From: Deltaproteobacteria bacterium
Lineage (GTDB): Bacteria > Desulfobacterota > GWC2-55-46 > DRQE01
Direction of reading: 5' to 3'
DNA length: 10,338 nt
NCBI GenBank assembly: GCA_030636245.1
Contig: DAOVXI010000039.1
Coordinates: forward strand, 1-10,338
Position 1 is the first letter of the stretch; each line of letters starts with the position of its first letter. This document shows positions 1 through 5,642 of the stretch, piece after piece. Under the pieces are notes generated by a model. The model was given only the letters and a program-made list of their open reading frames with translations. It did not search any database and was not told the origin of the DNA. Made by a program: the position numbers and the translations under genes.

Positions 1-187
1 GAGGGTGGGTTGGGAATCCAGAGATGAAGTCGTCCTTGTTCTCGCTCCGTATCTCATCAAGCAGCATGAAGGGGTCTATGTGATTCAACTCGCCTGTTCC
101 GATAACTCGGTGTATTTTCACACCATCGCCGTCTGTGACGTTCTCGCCGTGTAGTATCCTTTCTATGTTGCAGTCTTTGTTTTTCAT
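1..187 (-). CDS. Pirin-family protein, 5' part only (runs off the left edge)
   Basis: The complement of 187-1 starts with ATG and reads 62 codons without a stop to the window edge. The peptide begins MKNKDCNIERILHG and carries HRVIG near residues 26-30, DPFMLLDE near 38-45 and GFPTHP at 57-62. These match the N-terminal cupin of pirins, where the last motif normally continues into HPHRGFET with metal-ligand histidines. Those histidines are outside the window except H61. Pirins are iron-binding bicupin proteins; some have quercetinase activity and others are redox-sensing regulators, so the exact role cannot be set from this fragment. A GAGGTG Shine-Dalgarno lies 6 nt before the ATG. The gene is separated from the tRNA-Ala terminator by about 340 bp, so it probably has its own promoter. 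A weak candidate is TTAAAG (359-364), 16 bp, TATAAT (337-342) on the minus strand. Confidence 0.88.
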   Translation of the reverse strand, partial: MKNKDCNIERILHGENVTDGDGVKIHRVIGTGELNHIDPFMLLDEIRSENKDDFISGFPTHP

Positions 188-232
188 TTTAAGCACCTCT
201 TCTTATATTTTAGCAGCTTTTTTCAGGTCAGA

Positions 233-263
233 TTGTAGATAATAAAAAAAGATGTGCTATAAT
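233..263 (+). promoter_or_regulatory. Candidate plus-strand promoter with extended -10
   Basis: A perfect TATAAT at 258-263 is preceded by TG one base upstream (255-256), giving the extended -10 form TGnTATAAT. A poor -35 match, TTGTAG, lies at 233-238 with a long 19-bp spacer; extended -10 promoters tolerate weak -35 boxes. Transcription would start near 270 and run into the terminator hairpin at 427-458, giving an RNA of about 190 nt with no clear reading frame. This is the only promoter candidate in the window facing right. Confidence 0.4.
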
Positions 264-380
264 TCTTGTTAATGGGATATCACTGTATTGCTTATAGGTT
301 ATACTTTACAGTGTCGTAATGAAGCATAACTCATTGATTATATTATGTTTAATGGATTCTTTAAGCCTCTATGGCTTTTA

Positions 381-404
381 GATTGGGGAGGGTACGGATC
401 TGAA
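381..404 (-). pseudogene. Degenerate copy of the tRNA-Ala 3' end
   Basis: On the plus strand, GATTGG (381-386) followed directly by GGAGGGTAC (387-395) matches the tRNA-Ala 3' end and flank at 558-563 and 565-573. The only difference is one base missing from the copy (T564, the discriminator position). Similarity continues loosely to TCTGAA versus GTCGAA, then ends. The rest of a tRNA cloverleaf cannot be built leftward or rightward from it. It could be a relic of a lost tandem tRNA gene or a scar from integration at the tRNA 3' end. Chance similarity is not excluded. Confidence 0.4.
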
Positions 405-419
405 TTTATTCAGACCCGT
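394..419 (-). repeat. 11-bp inverted repeat with 4-nt loop
   Basis: ACGG-A-TCTGAA (394-404), loop TTTA (405-408) and TTCAGA-C-CCGT (409-419) form a dyad. On the plus strand positions 398 and 415 are an A/C mismatch. On the minus strand they form a G-U wobble, giving an unbroken 11-bp stem. There is no T-run after it in either direction, so it is not a terminator by itself. Confidence 0.6.
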
Positions 420-426
420 GCTGAGG

Positions 427-458
427 AAAAGAGGCACGGCTTTGGCCGTGCCTCTTTT
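427..458. terminator. Bidirectional Rho-independent terminator
   Basis: GAGGCACGGC (431-440), loop TTTG (441-444) and GCCGTGCCTC (445-454) form a perfect GC-rich 10-bp stem, extended by AAAA (427-430) pairing with TTTT (455-458). Rightward, the stem is followed by TTTTGTTATTTC, a good U-rich tail. Leftward, the tail is only TTTT, so the hairpin would act as a backup to the terminator at 525-550. It separates the tRNA-Ala unit from the pirin leader. Confidence 0.8.
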
Positions 459-524
459 GTTATTTCACAATGAGCAGGTGAACCGGCGTTGGGTTCAGCG
501 GATATCAGTGCACGTGGCGGGCAC

Positions 525-550
525 AAAAAATGGCACTCTAATGAGTGCCA
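525..550 (-). terminator. Rho-independent terminator of the tRNA-Ala transcript
   Basis: Reading leftward, TGGCACTC (550-543), loop ATTA and GAGTGCCA (538-531) form a perfect 8-bp stem followed directly by six T residues (530-525). It begins 11 nt past the encoded CCA end of the tRNA, as expected for the end of the galT, histidine kinase, response regulator and tRNA unit. It has no useful T-run for rightward transcription. Confidence 0.88.
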
Positions 551-560
551 TAGAAATGAT

Positions 561-636
561 TGGTGGAGGGTACCGGGGTCGAACCGGCGGCCTTCACGTT
601 GCGAACGTGACGCTCTCCCAACTGAGCTAACCCCCC
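561..636 (-). tRNA. tRNA-Ala, anticodon CGC
   Basis: The complement folds into a complete 76-nt cloverleaf with encoded CCA (563-561). The acceptor stem is GGGGGGT (636-630) with ACCCTCC (571-565), and includes the G3-U70 wobble that is the alanine identity element; the discriminator is A73. The D arm is GCTC/GAGC. The anticodon stem is TCACG/CGTGA with loop TTCGCAA, placing CGC at 603-601, which reads GCG codons. The variable loop has 5 nt, and the T arm is GCCGG-TTCGACC-CCGGT. The 5' end lies only 4 nt (637-640) after the TAA of the response regulator gene, so it is probably transcribed with that gene and released by RNase P. Confidence 0.97.
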
Positions 637-640
637 GTAT

Positions 641-1006
641 TTACTTGGAGCTTTTCTTCAGGATGTCTTTGATCTTTTCTTTGAGGTCATGCAGATCGGA
701 AGATTTTATCACATATGCGTCTGAAGCCCAAGTACCGAATTCCTGTTTGTAGTGAGGATAAGCAGAGCAAAGTATTACCGGGAGCTCTTCCCACTGTTCT
801 TTTATTCTTCTAAGTACCTCAACGCCGTCCATACCGGGCATCTTTATATCCAGAAGCACCAGGTCAGGCAGCTCTTCTTCAAGGCACTTCAGGCAATCTT
901 CTCCAGAGGAGGCATCGATTATTTTATAACCTTCGTCCTCAAGCTCCTCTCTGTATAGAAGCCTTATGCCTTCTTCGTCATCAACAACGAGTATTTTTTT
1001 AGCCAT
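641..1006 (-). CDS. Single-domain response regulator (CheY/Spo0F-like receiver)
   Basis: This 121-residue protein consists only of a receiver domain. The acidic pocket is D9-D10 (VVDDEE), the phosphoacceptor is D53 in LVLLDIKMPGMDG, the switch Ser is S81 (ILCSAY) and the conserved Lys is K101 (VIKSSD). There is no DNA-binding or enzymatic output domain, so it is likely to act by protein-protein contact or as an intermediate in a phosphorelay. GAGGT lies 5 nt before the ATG. It sits 20 bp downstream of the histidine kinase gene, the obvious phosphodonor, on the same transcript, and 4 nt upstream of the tRNA-Ala. The target of the signal cannot be read from the window. Confidence 0.95.
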   Translation of the reverse strand: MAKKILVVDDEEGIRLLYREELEDEGYKIIDASSGEDCLKCLEEELPDLVLLDIKMPGMDGVEVLRRIKEQWEELPVILCSAYPHYKQEFGTWASDAYVIKSSDLHDLKEKIKDILKKSSK

Positions 1007-1026
1007 TACCGACCTCTTAAACGTTT

Positions 1027-2280
1027 TCAGTCACTTGTCGTCTGTTCTACCTTATTACTCTTGCACGGAAGTTTTATCTTAAATGTAACGCCTTCGTAAG
1101 TATTGCTGTAGACCTCTATCTTTCCACCGTGTTTCTTTATAATGTTGTGCGTTATCGGAAGTCCGAGGCCCGTGCCCAGTTCCTTTGTGGTAAAGAAAGG
1201 ATCAAAGATACTTTGCTGGAGGGCAGGGCTTATGCCGCATCCCGTGTCGCTTACGTTGATCAACGCACGGTTCGCTCTTGAGGATGTCTCTATGCAGAGA
1301 AGTCTATCCTCTTCCTTCGGGAGCTTATCCATCGACTGTATCGCATTGGATATTAAATTGTCAAAGGCAATCTTAAGCCTTTCAGGATCTGCGTATATAG
1401 TGACATCATTATTCGTGTATCGCCTTACCACCTCTATATCGGCAACCCGCAGCGGCTCATAGAATATCTCAAGCACATTATCTAAGAGTTCCTTCAGTCT
1501 CACGGGTTTCAGCTTGAGCGCCTTATCCTCGGAGTAGCTGACTATGCCGCATATAAGCTCTTCAAGGGATCCTACCTCATTTATGATCTGGTCTATATAG
1601 CGGTGATTAGCAGATGTTTGCTCTGTTCTTTTCTTAAGTCTTTTGGCAAAGCCGCTGATATTTACAAGCGGGTTCTTGATCTCGTGCGCAAGGGTGGCCG
1701 ATAGCTCTCCGAGTGCTATCATCTTCTCGGCCCTCTTAAGGCCTCTTTTGAGTCTCAGGTGTTCTGTGTGAGAGCTCTTCAGTTTTTTTAGAGTAAGCTC
1801 GGCTTTTATCGTTGCCGCAAGTTGTCTTGATATAGTATTGAGAATTCTTTTGTTAGTGCTTGAGGCTTTACTCCTTTGCTTGGCTCTAAGATAGAGCGCT
1901 CCGTAGAGGGTCTTGCCTTCCTTTAACGGGAAAAGTATAGCGCTTCTAAAACCCTTGACCCCTTTGTCCGCAACATTTAAGACCCTTATCGAGTCAGCCC
2001 TTTTTGTGTGAGCCTCTACTGCGTGGCCCCTTTCTTTCATGACACCCGGAAGACCTTCTTTATAGAAGTACTTCTTGATAGCCGTGTTTCCCTGAGCTGT
2101 TCTTTTATTCTGGATCGATAAGAGATCAAAGCTCTTTTTTGTTCCGTCCCATTTGTATATGGCTGAAGAGTCGTAAGGGAAGGCCCGTAGTATGGCTTTT
2201 GATACCTTGCCTGTCTTAACTTTAAGGCTGGTTGCCTTGTCGGTTATATCTATTATGTCTGTTAGAACCTCGTAACCCAT
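1027..2280 (-). CDS. Soluble sensor histidine kinase with N-terminal GAF-like domain
   Basis: A 417-residue protein. Residues about 18-160 look like a GAF sensor domain, with a PFDSSAIY-type segment (PYDSSAIYKW at 35-44) and FRSAILFPL near 111-119. A helical linker (160-190) leads to the dimerisation/phosphoacceptor domain with H199 in the H-box SATLAHEIKNPLVNISG. The ATP-binding domain follows: N-box FDNLISNAIQSM (N308 and N312), G1 box DTGCGI (345-350), F box DPFFTTK (360-366) and G2 box GTGLGL (369-374). No signal peptide or membrane helix is seen, so it should sense a cytoplasmic cue. It would autophosphorylate H199 and pass the phosphate to D53 of the downstream receiver. The Shine-Dalgarno GAGGAA (2291-2286) lies 5 nt from the ATG. 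It starts 33 bp after galT. The ligand of the GAF domain is unknown. Confidence 0.93.
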   Translation of the reverse strand: MGYEVLTDIIDITDKATSLKVKTGKVSKAILRAFPYDSSAIYKWDGTKKSFDLLSIQNKRTAQGNTAIKKYFYKEGLPGVMKERGHAVEAHTKRADSIRVLNVADKGVKGFRSAILFPLKEGKTLYGALYLRAKQRSKASSTNKRILNTISRQLAATIKAELTLKKLKSSHTEHLRLKRGLKRAEKMIALGELSATLAHEIKNPLVNISGFAKRLKKRTEQTSANHRYIDQIINEVGSLEELICGIVSYSEDKALKLKPVRLKELLDNVLEIFYEPLRVADIEVVRRYTNNDVTIYADPERLKIAFDNLISNAIQSMDKLPKEEDRLLCIETSSRANRALINVSDTGCGISPALQQSIFDPFFTTKELGTGLGLPITHNIIKKHGGKIEVYSNTYEGVTFKIKLPCKSNKVEQTTSD

Positions 2281-2313
2281 ATGCGTTCCTCGATAAGGTT
2301 ATTAAGTATGACC

Positions 2314-3330
2314 CTATATCTTGGCCTTTCTCAGAAACTCCGCGGCTTCCTCAGGTGGAGTAGGGTTGATGTAGAATCCCGAGCCCCACTCGAAACCGGC
2401 GGTTTTTGTAAGCTTAGGCATTATCTCAAAGTGCCAGTGGTAGTGTGCGAGTCTGTGCATGTCCTTATGGAAGGGTGCGCTGTGAAGAATATAGTTGTAA
2501 GGGGGGTTCCCGAGTACCTTGTCCATGCGCTTAAGTACCTCGCTGAATATCTCTGCAAGGCTGCTCATGTGTTTATCGGTCGTGTCTTCAAAGTTGGAGC
2601 AATGCTCCTTTGGCAGCAGCCACATCTCAAAGGGGCTCTTCGGCGCGTACGGTGTTACGGCAAGAAAGTGTTTATTCTCGCTGACGACCCGTGATTTCTG
2701 CATGAGCTCTTGCCTGATTATATCGCAGAAGATACAGCGCTCTTTATATTTATAGTAGCTCAGGCTTCCGTCAAGTTCCTCGGCTACCCGTTTGGGTATG
2801 ATGGGAAGGGCTATCAGCTGTGAGTGTGTGTGTTCAAGCGAAGCGCCGGCTGCCTCTCCGTGATTTTTAAATATCAGTACATAACGAAGCCTTGTGTCGC
2901 GGCGAAGGTCCTTGAGCCTGGAGATGTAGGCCCAGAGCATCTCCTCGAATTGCTTGGTGCTGATCGTGGCCAGCGTGTCGTCGTGGTTGGGGCTGTCTAT
3001 TATGATCTCATGCGCACCTATGCCGCTGATCATGTCATAAACACCGTCGCCGACCCTTTCGAGCTCTCCTTCGACCCTGAGCGCGGGGAACTTGTTTGGG
3101 ATAACACGGATGTGCCAATCTCCGTTGCTATCGCTCTCCTTATTATTAATTCTGTCGTTTGTGTAGGCAAGTATCTCGGGAGGTGTTTTGTCTTCGTTGC
3201 CGGGACAGAACGGACAAAAGCCGCCTCTTGTCTCAGGCTTTGGAACAATAAAGTCAGCAGGACGTCGTCCCCTGTCTGTAGAGATTATTACCCAGCGTCC
3301 TATTATGGGATCTTTTCTAAGTTCCGGCAT
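2314..3330 (-). CDS. galT: Galactose-1-phosphate uridylyltransferase
   Basis: A 338-residue HIT-superfamily nucleotidyltransferase (E. coli GalT has 348). It exchanges UMP between UDP-glucose and galactose-1-phosphate in the Leloir pathway. The opening MPELRKDPIIGRWVII is typical of the family. CPFC (C39, C42), H116 and H167 fit the structural zinc site. H169 in EHTHSQL (165-172) is the expected covalent uridylyl nucleophile. A second CxxC (C199, C202) and HYHWHFEIMPK (296-306) complete the family pattern. The catalytic triplet reads H-T-H rather than the textbook H-P-H. Other HIT-type nucleotidylyltransferases, such as ADP-sugar phosphorylases, share this fold, so the substrate is inferred. 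There is no clear Shine-Dalgarno before the ATG, only an A-rich leader. A good promoter lies about 57 bp upstream. galT is the first gene of the unit that continues into the histidine kinase and response regulator genes. Confidence 0.9.
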   Translation of the reverse strand: MPELRKDPIIGRWVIISTDRGRRPADFIVPKPETRGGFCPFCPGNEDKTPPEILAYTNDRINNKESDSNGDWHIRVIPNKFPALRVEGELERVGDGVYDMISGIGAHEIIIDSPNHDDTLATISTKQFEEMLWAYISRLKDLRRDTRLRYVLIFKNHGEAAGASLEHTHSQLIALPIIPKRVAEELDGSLSYYKYKERCIFCDIIRQELMQKSRVVSENKHFLAVTPYAPKSPFEMWLLPKEHCSNFEDTTDKHMSSLAEIFSEVLKRMDKVLGNPPYNYILHSAPFHKDMHRLAHYHWHFEIMPKLTKTAGFEWGSGFYINPTPPEEAAEFLRKAKI

Positions 3331-3386
3331 TTTTTTATTTTTAGGGTCTAATGTGAAGTTGCGTTCGGTTTAGTGTGTATATTATG

Positions 3387-3415
3387 ATTATGCCTTAGAG
3401 GTTGGTTGTTGTCAA
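3387..3415 (-). promoter_or_regulatory. Sigma70-type promoter of the galT unit
   Basis: On the minus strand, a perfect TTGACA -35 (3415-3410) is followed by a 17-bp spacer (3409-3393) and CATAAT -10 (3392-3387). Predicted start is near 3380, giving a leader of about 50 nt before galT. It lies entirely between the end of the DksA-like gene and galT, so galT, the histidine kinase, the response regulator and the tRNA can be expressed apart from the chaperone operon. Confidence 0.75.
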
Positions 3416-3452
3416 AGTACAAATGCTCGGGGTGGGGCACGTTTGGTGCTGT

Positions 3453-3812
3453 TTAGGCTTGTTTTTCCTGTTCTTCTTCCTCTTTTTTACATTCAATACA
3501 GCTGGTGGTAACGGGTCTGACCAGAAGCCTCTTCTCGGATATTTCCTCGCCACAGTAGTCGCAGATACCGTATGTGCCGTCAGTGATCCTCTCTATGGCT
3601 TCCTTGGTCTTGCTCACCAGCTTACGTTCCCGGTCCTTGACCCTTAGGGTGAAGTTCCTGTCCGTTTCATGGGAGGCCCTGTCTCCGGGGTCGGCAAAGT
3701 GCTCCTCGTCGGTCTGGTTCATGGTGCTTACGTTCTTCTCCACATCATCCAGGAGTTCTTCGAGTTTCACGTTAAGCAGTGCTTTAAATTTTTCTAACTT
3801 CTTTTCATCCAT
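3453..3812 (-). CDS. DksA/TraR-family zinc-finger transcription factor
   Basis: A 119-residue protein, shorter than E. coli DksA (151) and near the short DksA-like size. The N-terminal half (1-75) is a charged helical hairpin. Its tip carries DPGDRAS (D41, D44, A46), equivalent to the DxxDxA tip that enters the RNA polymerase secondary channel in DksA. The C-terminal half has a four-cysteine zinc finger: C84-x2-C87-x17-C105-x2-C108. It probably binds RNA polymerase directly and modulates promoters, possibly with ppGpp; the ppGpp link is inferred from the family. The start ATG has only a modest GGAA 9 nt upstream. It lies 66 bp after the periplasmic-protein gene and may be the end of that operon, though it could also have its own promoter. 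No strong terminator follows it. Confidence 0.92.
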   Translation of the reverse strand: MDEKKLEKFKALLNVKLEELLDDVEKNVSTMNQTDEEHFADPGDRASHETDRNFTLRVKDRERKLVSKTKEAIERITDGTYGICDYCGEEISEKRLLVRPVTTSCIECKKEEEEQEKQA

Positions 3813-3823
3813 GATTAATGTTC

Positions 3824-3852
3824 CATTTTAGAAGAAAATACAGAAAAAATCA
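3824..3852 (-). promoter_or_regulatory. Weak candidate promoter for the DksA-like gene
   Basis: On the minus strand TTGATT, a 17-bp T-rich spacer and TAAAAT occur just upstream of the gene. The -10 ends only 12 nt before the ATG, so the transcript would begin within a few bases of the start codon and omit the GGAA Shine-Dalgarno. That makes it doubtful; readthrough from the upstream genes is the alternative. Confidence 0.25.
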
Positions 3853-3878
3853 ATCAAAATACATAGCCTGAGATAGAG

Positions 3879-5642
3879 TTATTGAGGCTCGTCATCTGGT
3901 GTTATCCGTGATTTAACCGAGATCTTTTCGTCCATGAAGAGTTCTTTTATTTTACCTTTCGAAACAGTTAACAGCGTTACATCCTTCTTTGCCTCGCCAT
4001 GCTCGTCAAAGCTTATAACACCGGTTGCCCCTTCAAAGTCGAATGTATCCTCTATGGCCTGGCGCACATACTTTCTCTCACCGGAGCCTGCGCGTTCAAC
4101 AGCTTTAAGAATTATCCTTGTCGCATCAAAGGCCTGAGCTTCAACTATCCCCGGTGTATAACCGTAAGCAGCTCGGAACTTTTCGATAAATTCGTTTGCC
4201 GCCGGTGTTTGGCTGCCCTTAAAAAAACCGTCAACAAAGATGGCTCCCTCGACATGCTTCTTTGTAAGTTTAAGGAGTTTTGGCGAGTTCCAACCGTTCG
4301 AGCCCATAAGAAACATATCCTGAAGGTTATAGTAGGCGAGGGAGGGAGCTATCTGCGCTACCGCGTCGTAGTAGTCAGGGATGAAGAGAGCCTCAATATC
4401 AGCCTCCTGCGTGTACTCCCTTATGAGCCTTCTGCCGACCATCTTTTCTTCTACCTTTAGCTTGAAAAGTTCTTTGAGCTCCGCGCCAAAGTCTTTCTGG
4501 CCGTCCATGTAAAATACCTCGCCGACGAGCTCGATCTTCTCAGCTCTTGCTTTTTCCTCGGCCTCTATTCTTTCCTCATCGCTTAGCTCATCATCAGTGC
4601 CGTAGTCGTCGTACTCCGTCGCCAGAGCTTCCCTTGCTTCCTCCACTTCAATGGATTTAGCTTCGATAGCTTCCTTAAAGTACTTTGCAAGCTCCTCACC
4701 GTAGCGGTTCTTTGGGTATAGGACAGCGAATTTTTTGAGTCCAAGCGTTTCTGTCGCGTACTGGACAAGGGTCCTGGCCTGCATCCTTGCGGTAAGTGAG
4801 TTACGGAAGATGTAGTGTCCCGTCTCGGGCACACCTTCTTTTTGTGATAGTACAAGGGTGGGTATCTTTCTCTTCTGGGCTGCGCTGGCTACCTTAAGAG
4901 AACTCTTGCTCATAAGCGGGCCGACAATAGATACTACCCGATGGTCTTTATAGAGAGGGTTAAGTTCATTTGCGTAGCTCTTGGCATCAGGGTCTATCTC
5001 AACTACCCGTATCTCTGTTTTAATTGAAGGTGTTTCCTTACTGAATATATCGCTTGCGAGAAGTATTCCCTTAAGTGCGTCCTCTGCGTACCTGGCATAG
5101 GAGCCGCCAAAGGGCAGGGCCGCTGCTATCGTTATGTCTGTCCGTGTTTCCTCAATGTTGGCTTCGATCCCTTCTATGGCTTTTAGAAGCTTGTTGGCCT
5201 GGATCTTGAGTGCCATTGGCGTGTTGACGATCGAGAGGACTGCTCTTAGGTTGTGAACCGCCGCTTTCATATGTCCCGAGCGGTACTGGGCGTGACCGAG
5301 GCCGAAAAGAGCTTCAGCTTTGAACCTTGAACGGGGAAAGTACTCCAGTATCTTTGAGTACATGGAGGAGGCTTTGCTGAACTCGTTGATCTCAATATAG
5401 AGTTCGCCAAGAGCCATGTAGGCTTCTTCCGTGACCGAGGATGTGCGATACTCCTTAACGAACTTGCCAAGGGCGTTAATGTTGCTCTTTGTCGCTCCCT
5501 CGCTGTCCACCTTCTCCATTATCTGCCAAAACTGGTTGCGCACAGCCATCTCGTCATAGTTGCTTCTTGCCTCCGCTGTAGAGGGGGACGAGGGGAGCAC
5601 TATAAGTATTGTTAAGAAAGCGGCTACGATAAACCGTGTCAT
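3879..5642 (-). CDS. Exported TPR plus periplasmic-binding-fold protein (LpoA/LppC-like or amino-acid-binding-protein-like)
   Basis: A 587-residue protein with a signal peptide (TRFIVAAFLTILIVLPSSPS, cleavage likely after the AEA near residue 25). No lipobox cysteine is seen, so it is probably soluble in the periplasm. Residues about 35-155 contain TPR-like helical pairs (EAYMALGELYIEINEFSKA; AEALFGLGHAQYRSGHMKAA). From about 168 to 570 a type I periplasmic ligand-binding fold follows (ITIAAALPFGG, SIVGPLMSKSS, KKFAVLYPKNRYGEELAKYF, GFFKGSQTP). TPR plus this fold is the architecture of the penicillin-binding-protein activator LpoA, but branched-chain amino-acid binding proteins share the second half. 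An acidic stretch at about 333-372 interrupts the fold. Its ATG overlaps the dnaJ stop as ATGA, and AAAGGAG lies 8 nt upstream, so it is translationally coupled to dnaJ. Confidence 0.82.
   Translation of the reverse strand: MTRFIVAAFLTILIVLPSSPSTAEARSNYDEMAVRNQFWQIMEKVDSEGATKSNINALGKFVKEYRTSSVTEEAYMALGELYIEINEFSKASSMYSKILEYFPRSRFKAEALFGLGHAQYRSGHMKAAVHNLRAVLSIVNTPMALKIQANKLLKAIEGIEANIEETRTDITIAAALPFGGSYARYAEDALKGILLASDIFSKETPSIKTEIRVVEIDPDAKSYANELNPLYKDHRVVSIVGPLMSKSSLKVASAAQKRKIPTLVLSQKEGVPETGHYIFRNSLTARMQARTLVQYATETLGLKKFAVLYPKNRYGEELAKYFKEAIEAKSIEVEEAREALATEYDDYGTDDELSDEERIEAEEKARAEKIELVGEVFYMDGQKDFGAELKELFKLKVEEKMVGRRLIREYTQEADIEALFIPDYYDAVAQIAPSLAYYNLQDMFLMGSNGWNSPKLLKLTKKHVEGAIFVDGFFKGSQTPAANEFIEKFRAAYGYTPGIVEAQAFDATRIILKAVERAGSGERKYVRQAIEDTFDFEGATGVISFDEHGEAKKDVTLLTVSKGKIKELFMDEKISVKSRITPDDEPQ

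Larger units (their letters stand above)
188..426. other. AT-rich intergenic region with inverted repeats, no protein gene
   Basis: No convincing coding sequence is present on either strand. The stretch holds a plus-strand extended -10 box (255-263), an inverted repeat CACTGTA (281-287) / TACAGTG (307-313), a small hairpin AAGCC (363-367) / GGCTT (373-377), and an 11-bp dyad at 394-419. It also holds a segment at 381-404 that resembles the 3' end of the downstream tRNA gene. On the minus strand it must contain the leader and probably the promoter of the pirin gene. Because it is AT-rich, chance -10-like hexamers are expected, and assigning promoters from sequence alone is weak. Confidence 0.6.
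270..458 (+). ncRNA. Candidate structured small RNA (speculative)
   Basis: If the extended -10 box is used, the transcript would be about 190 nt and contain, in order, a 7-bp inverted repeat (281-287 with 307-313), a 5-bp hairpin (363-377), an imperfect hairpin (394-419) and a strong terminator hairpin with a T-rich tail (427-458). I recognise no known RNA family: it lacks the SRP, tmRNA or RNase P hallmarks I would look for. Against it, the 394-419 dyad contains an A/C mismatch on the plus strand that becomes a G-U pair on the minus strand, so that hairpin would be better formed in a leftward transcript. Confidence 0.25.

Noticed and set aside
381..480. A second complete tRNA gene
   Set aside because: Only the acceptor 3' end and a few T-arm bases resemble a tRNA; no D arm, anticodon arm or 5' acceptor strand can be built.
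531..550. GGCACTC/GAGTGCC halves that look like the CIRCE heat-shock operator
   Set aside because: The arms are separated by 4 bp rather than 9 and are followed by a T6 tract in the leftward direction just after a tRNA. It is a terminator hairpin, not an HrcA site.
418..752. Two open frames on the plus strand across the terminator and tRNA region
   Set aside because: They read through a terminator hairpin and the tRNA cloverleaf, and one runs into the antisense of the response regulator gene. No start signal or domain supports them.
2824..3351. 175-codon open frame on the plus strand
   Set aside because: It lies entirely antisense to galT, which has clear family motifs, and its peptide shows no recognisable domain.
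3437..3449. GCAC-GTTTG-GTGC hairpin after the DksA-like gene as a terminator
   Set aside because: Only 4 bp of stem and no T-run in either direction; it cannot be defended as a Rho-independent terminator.
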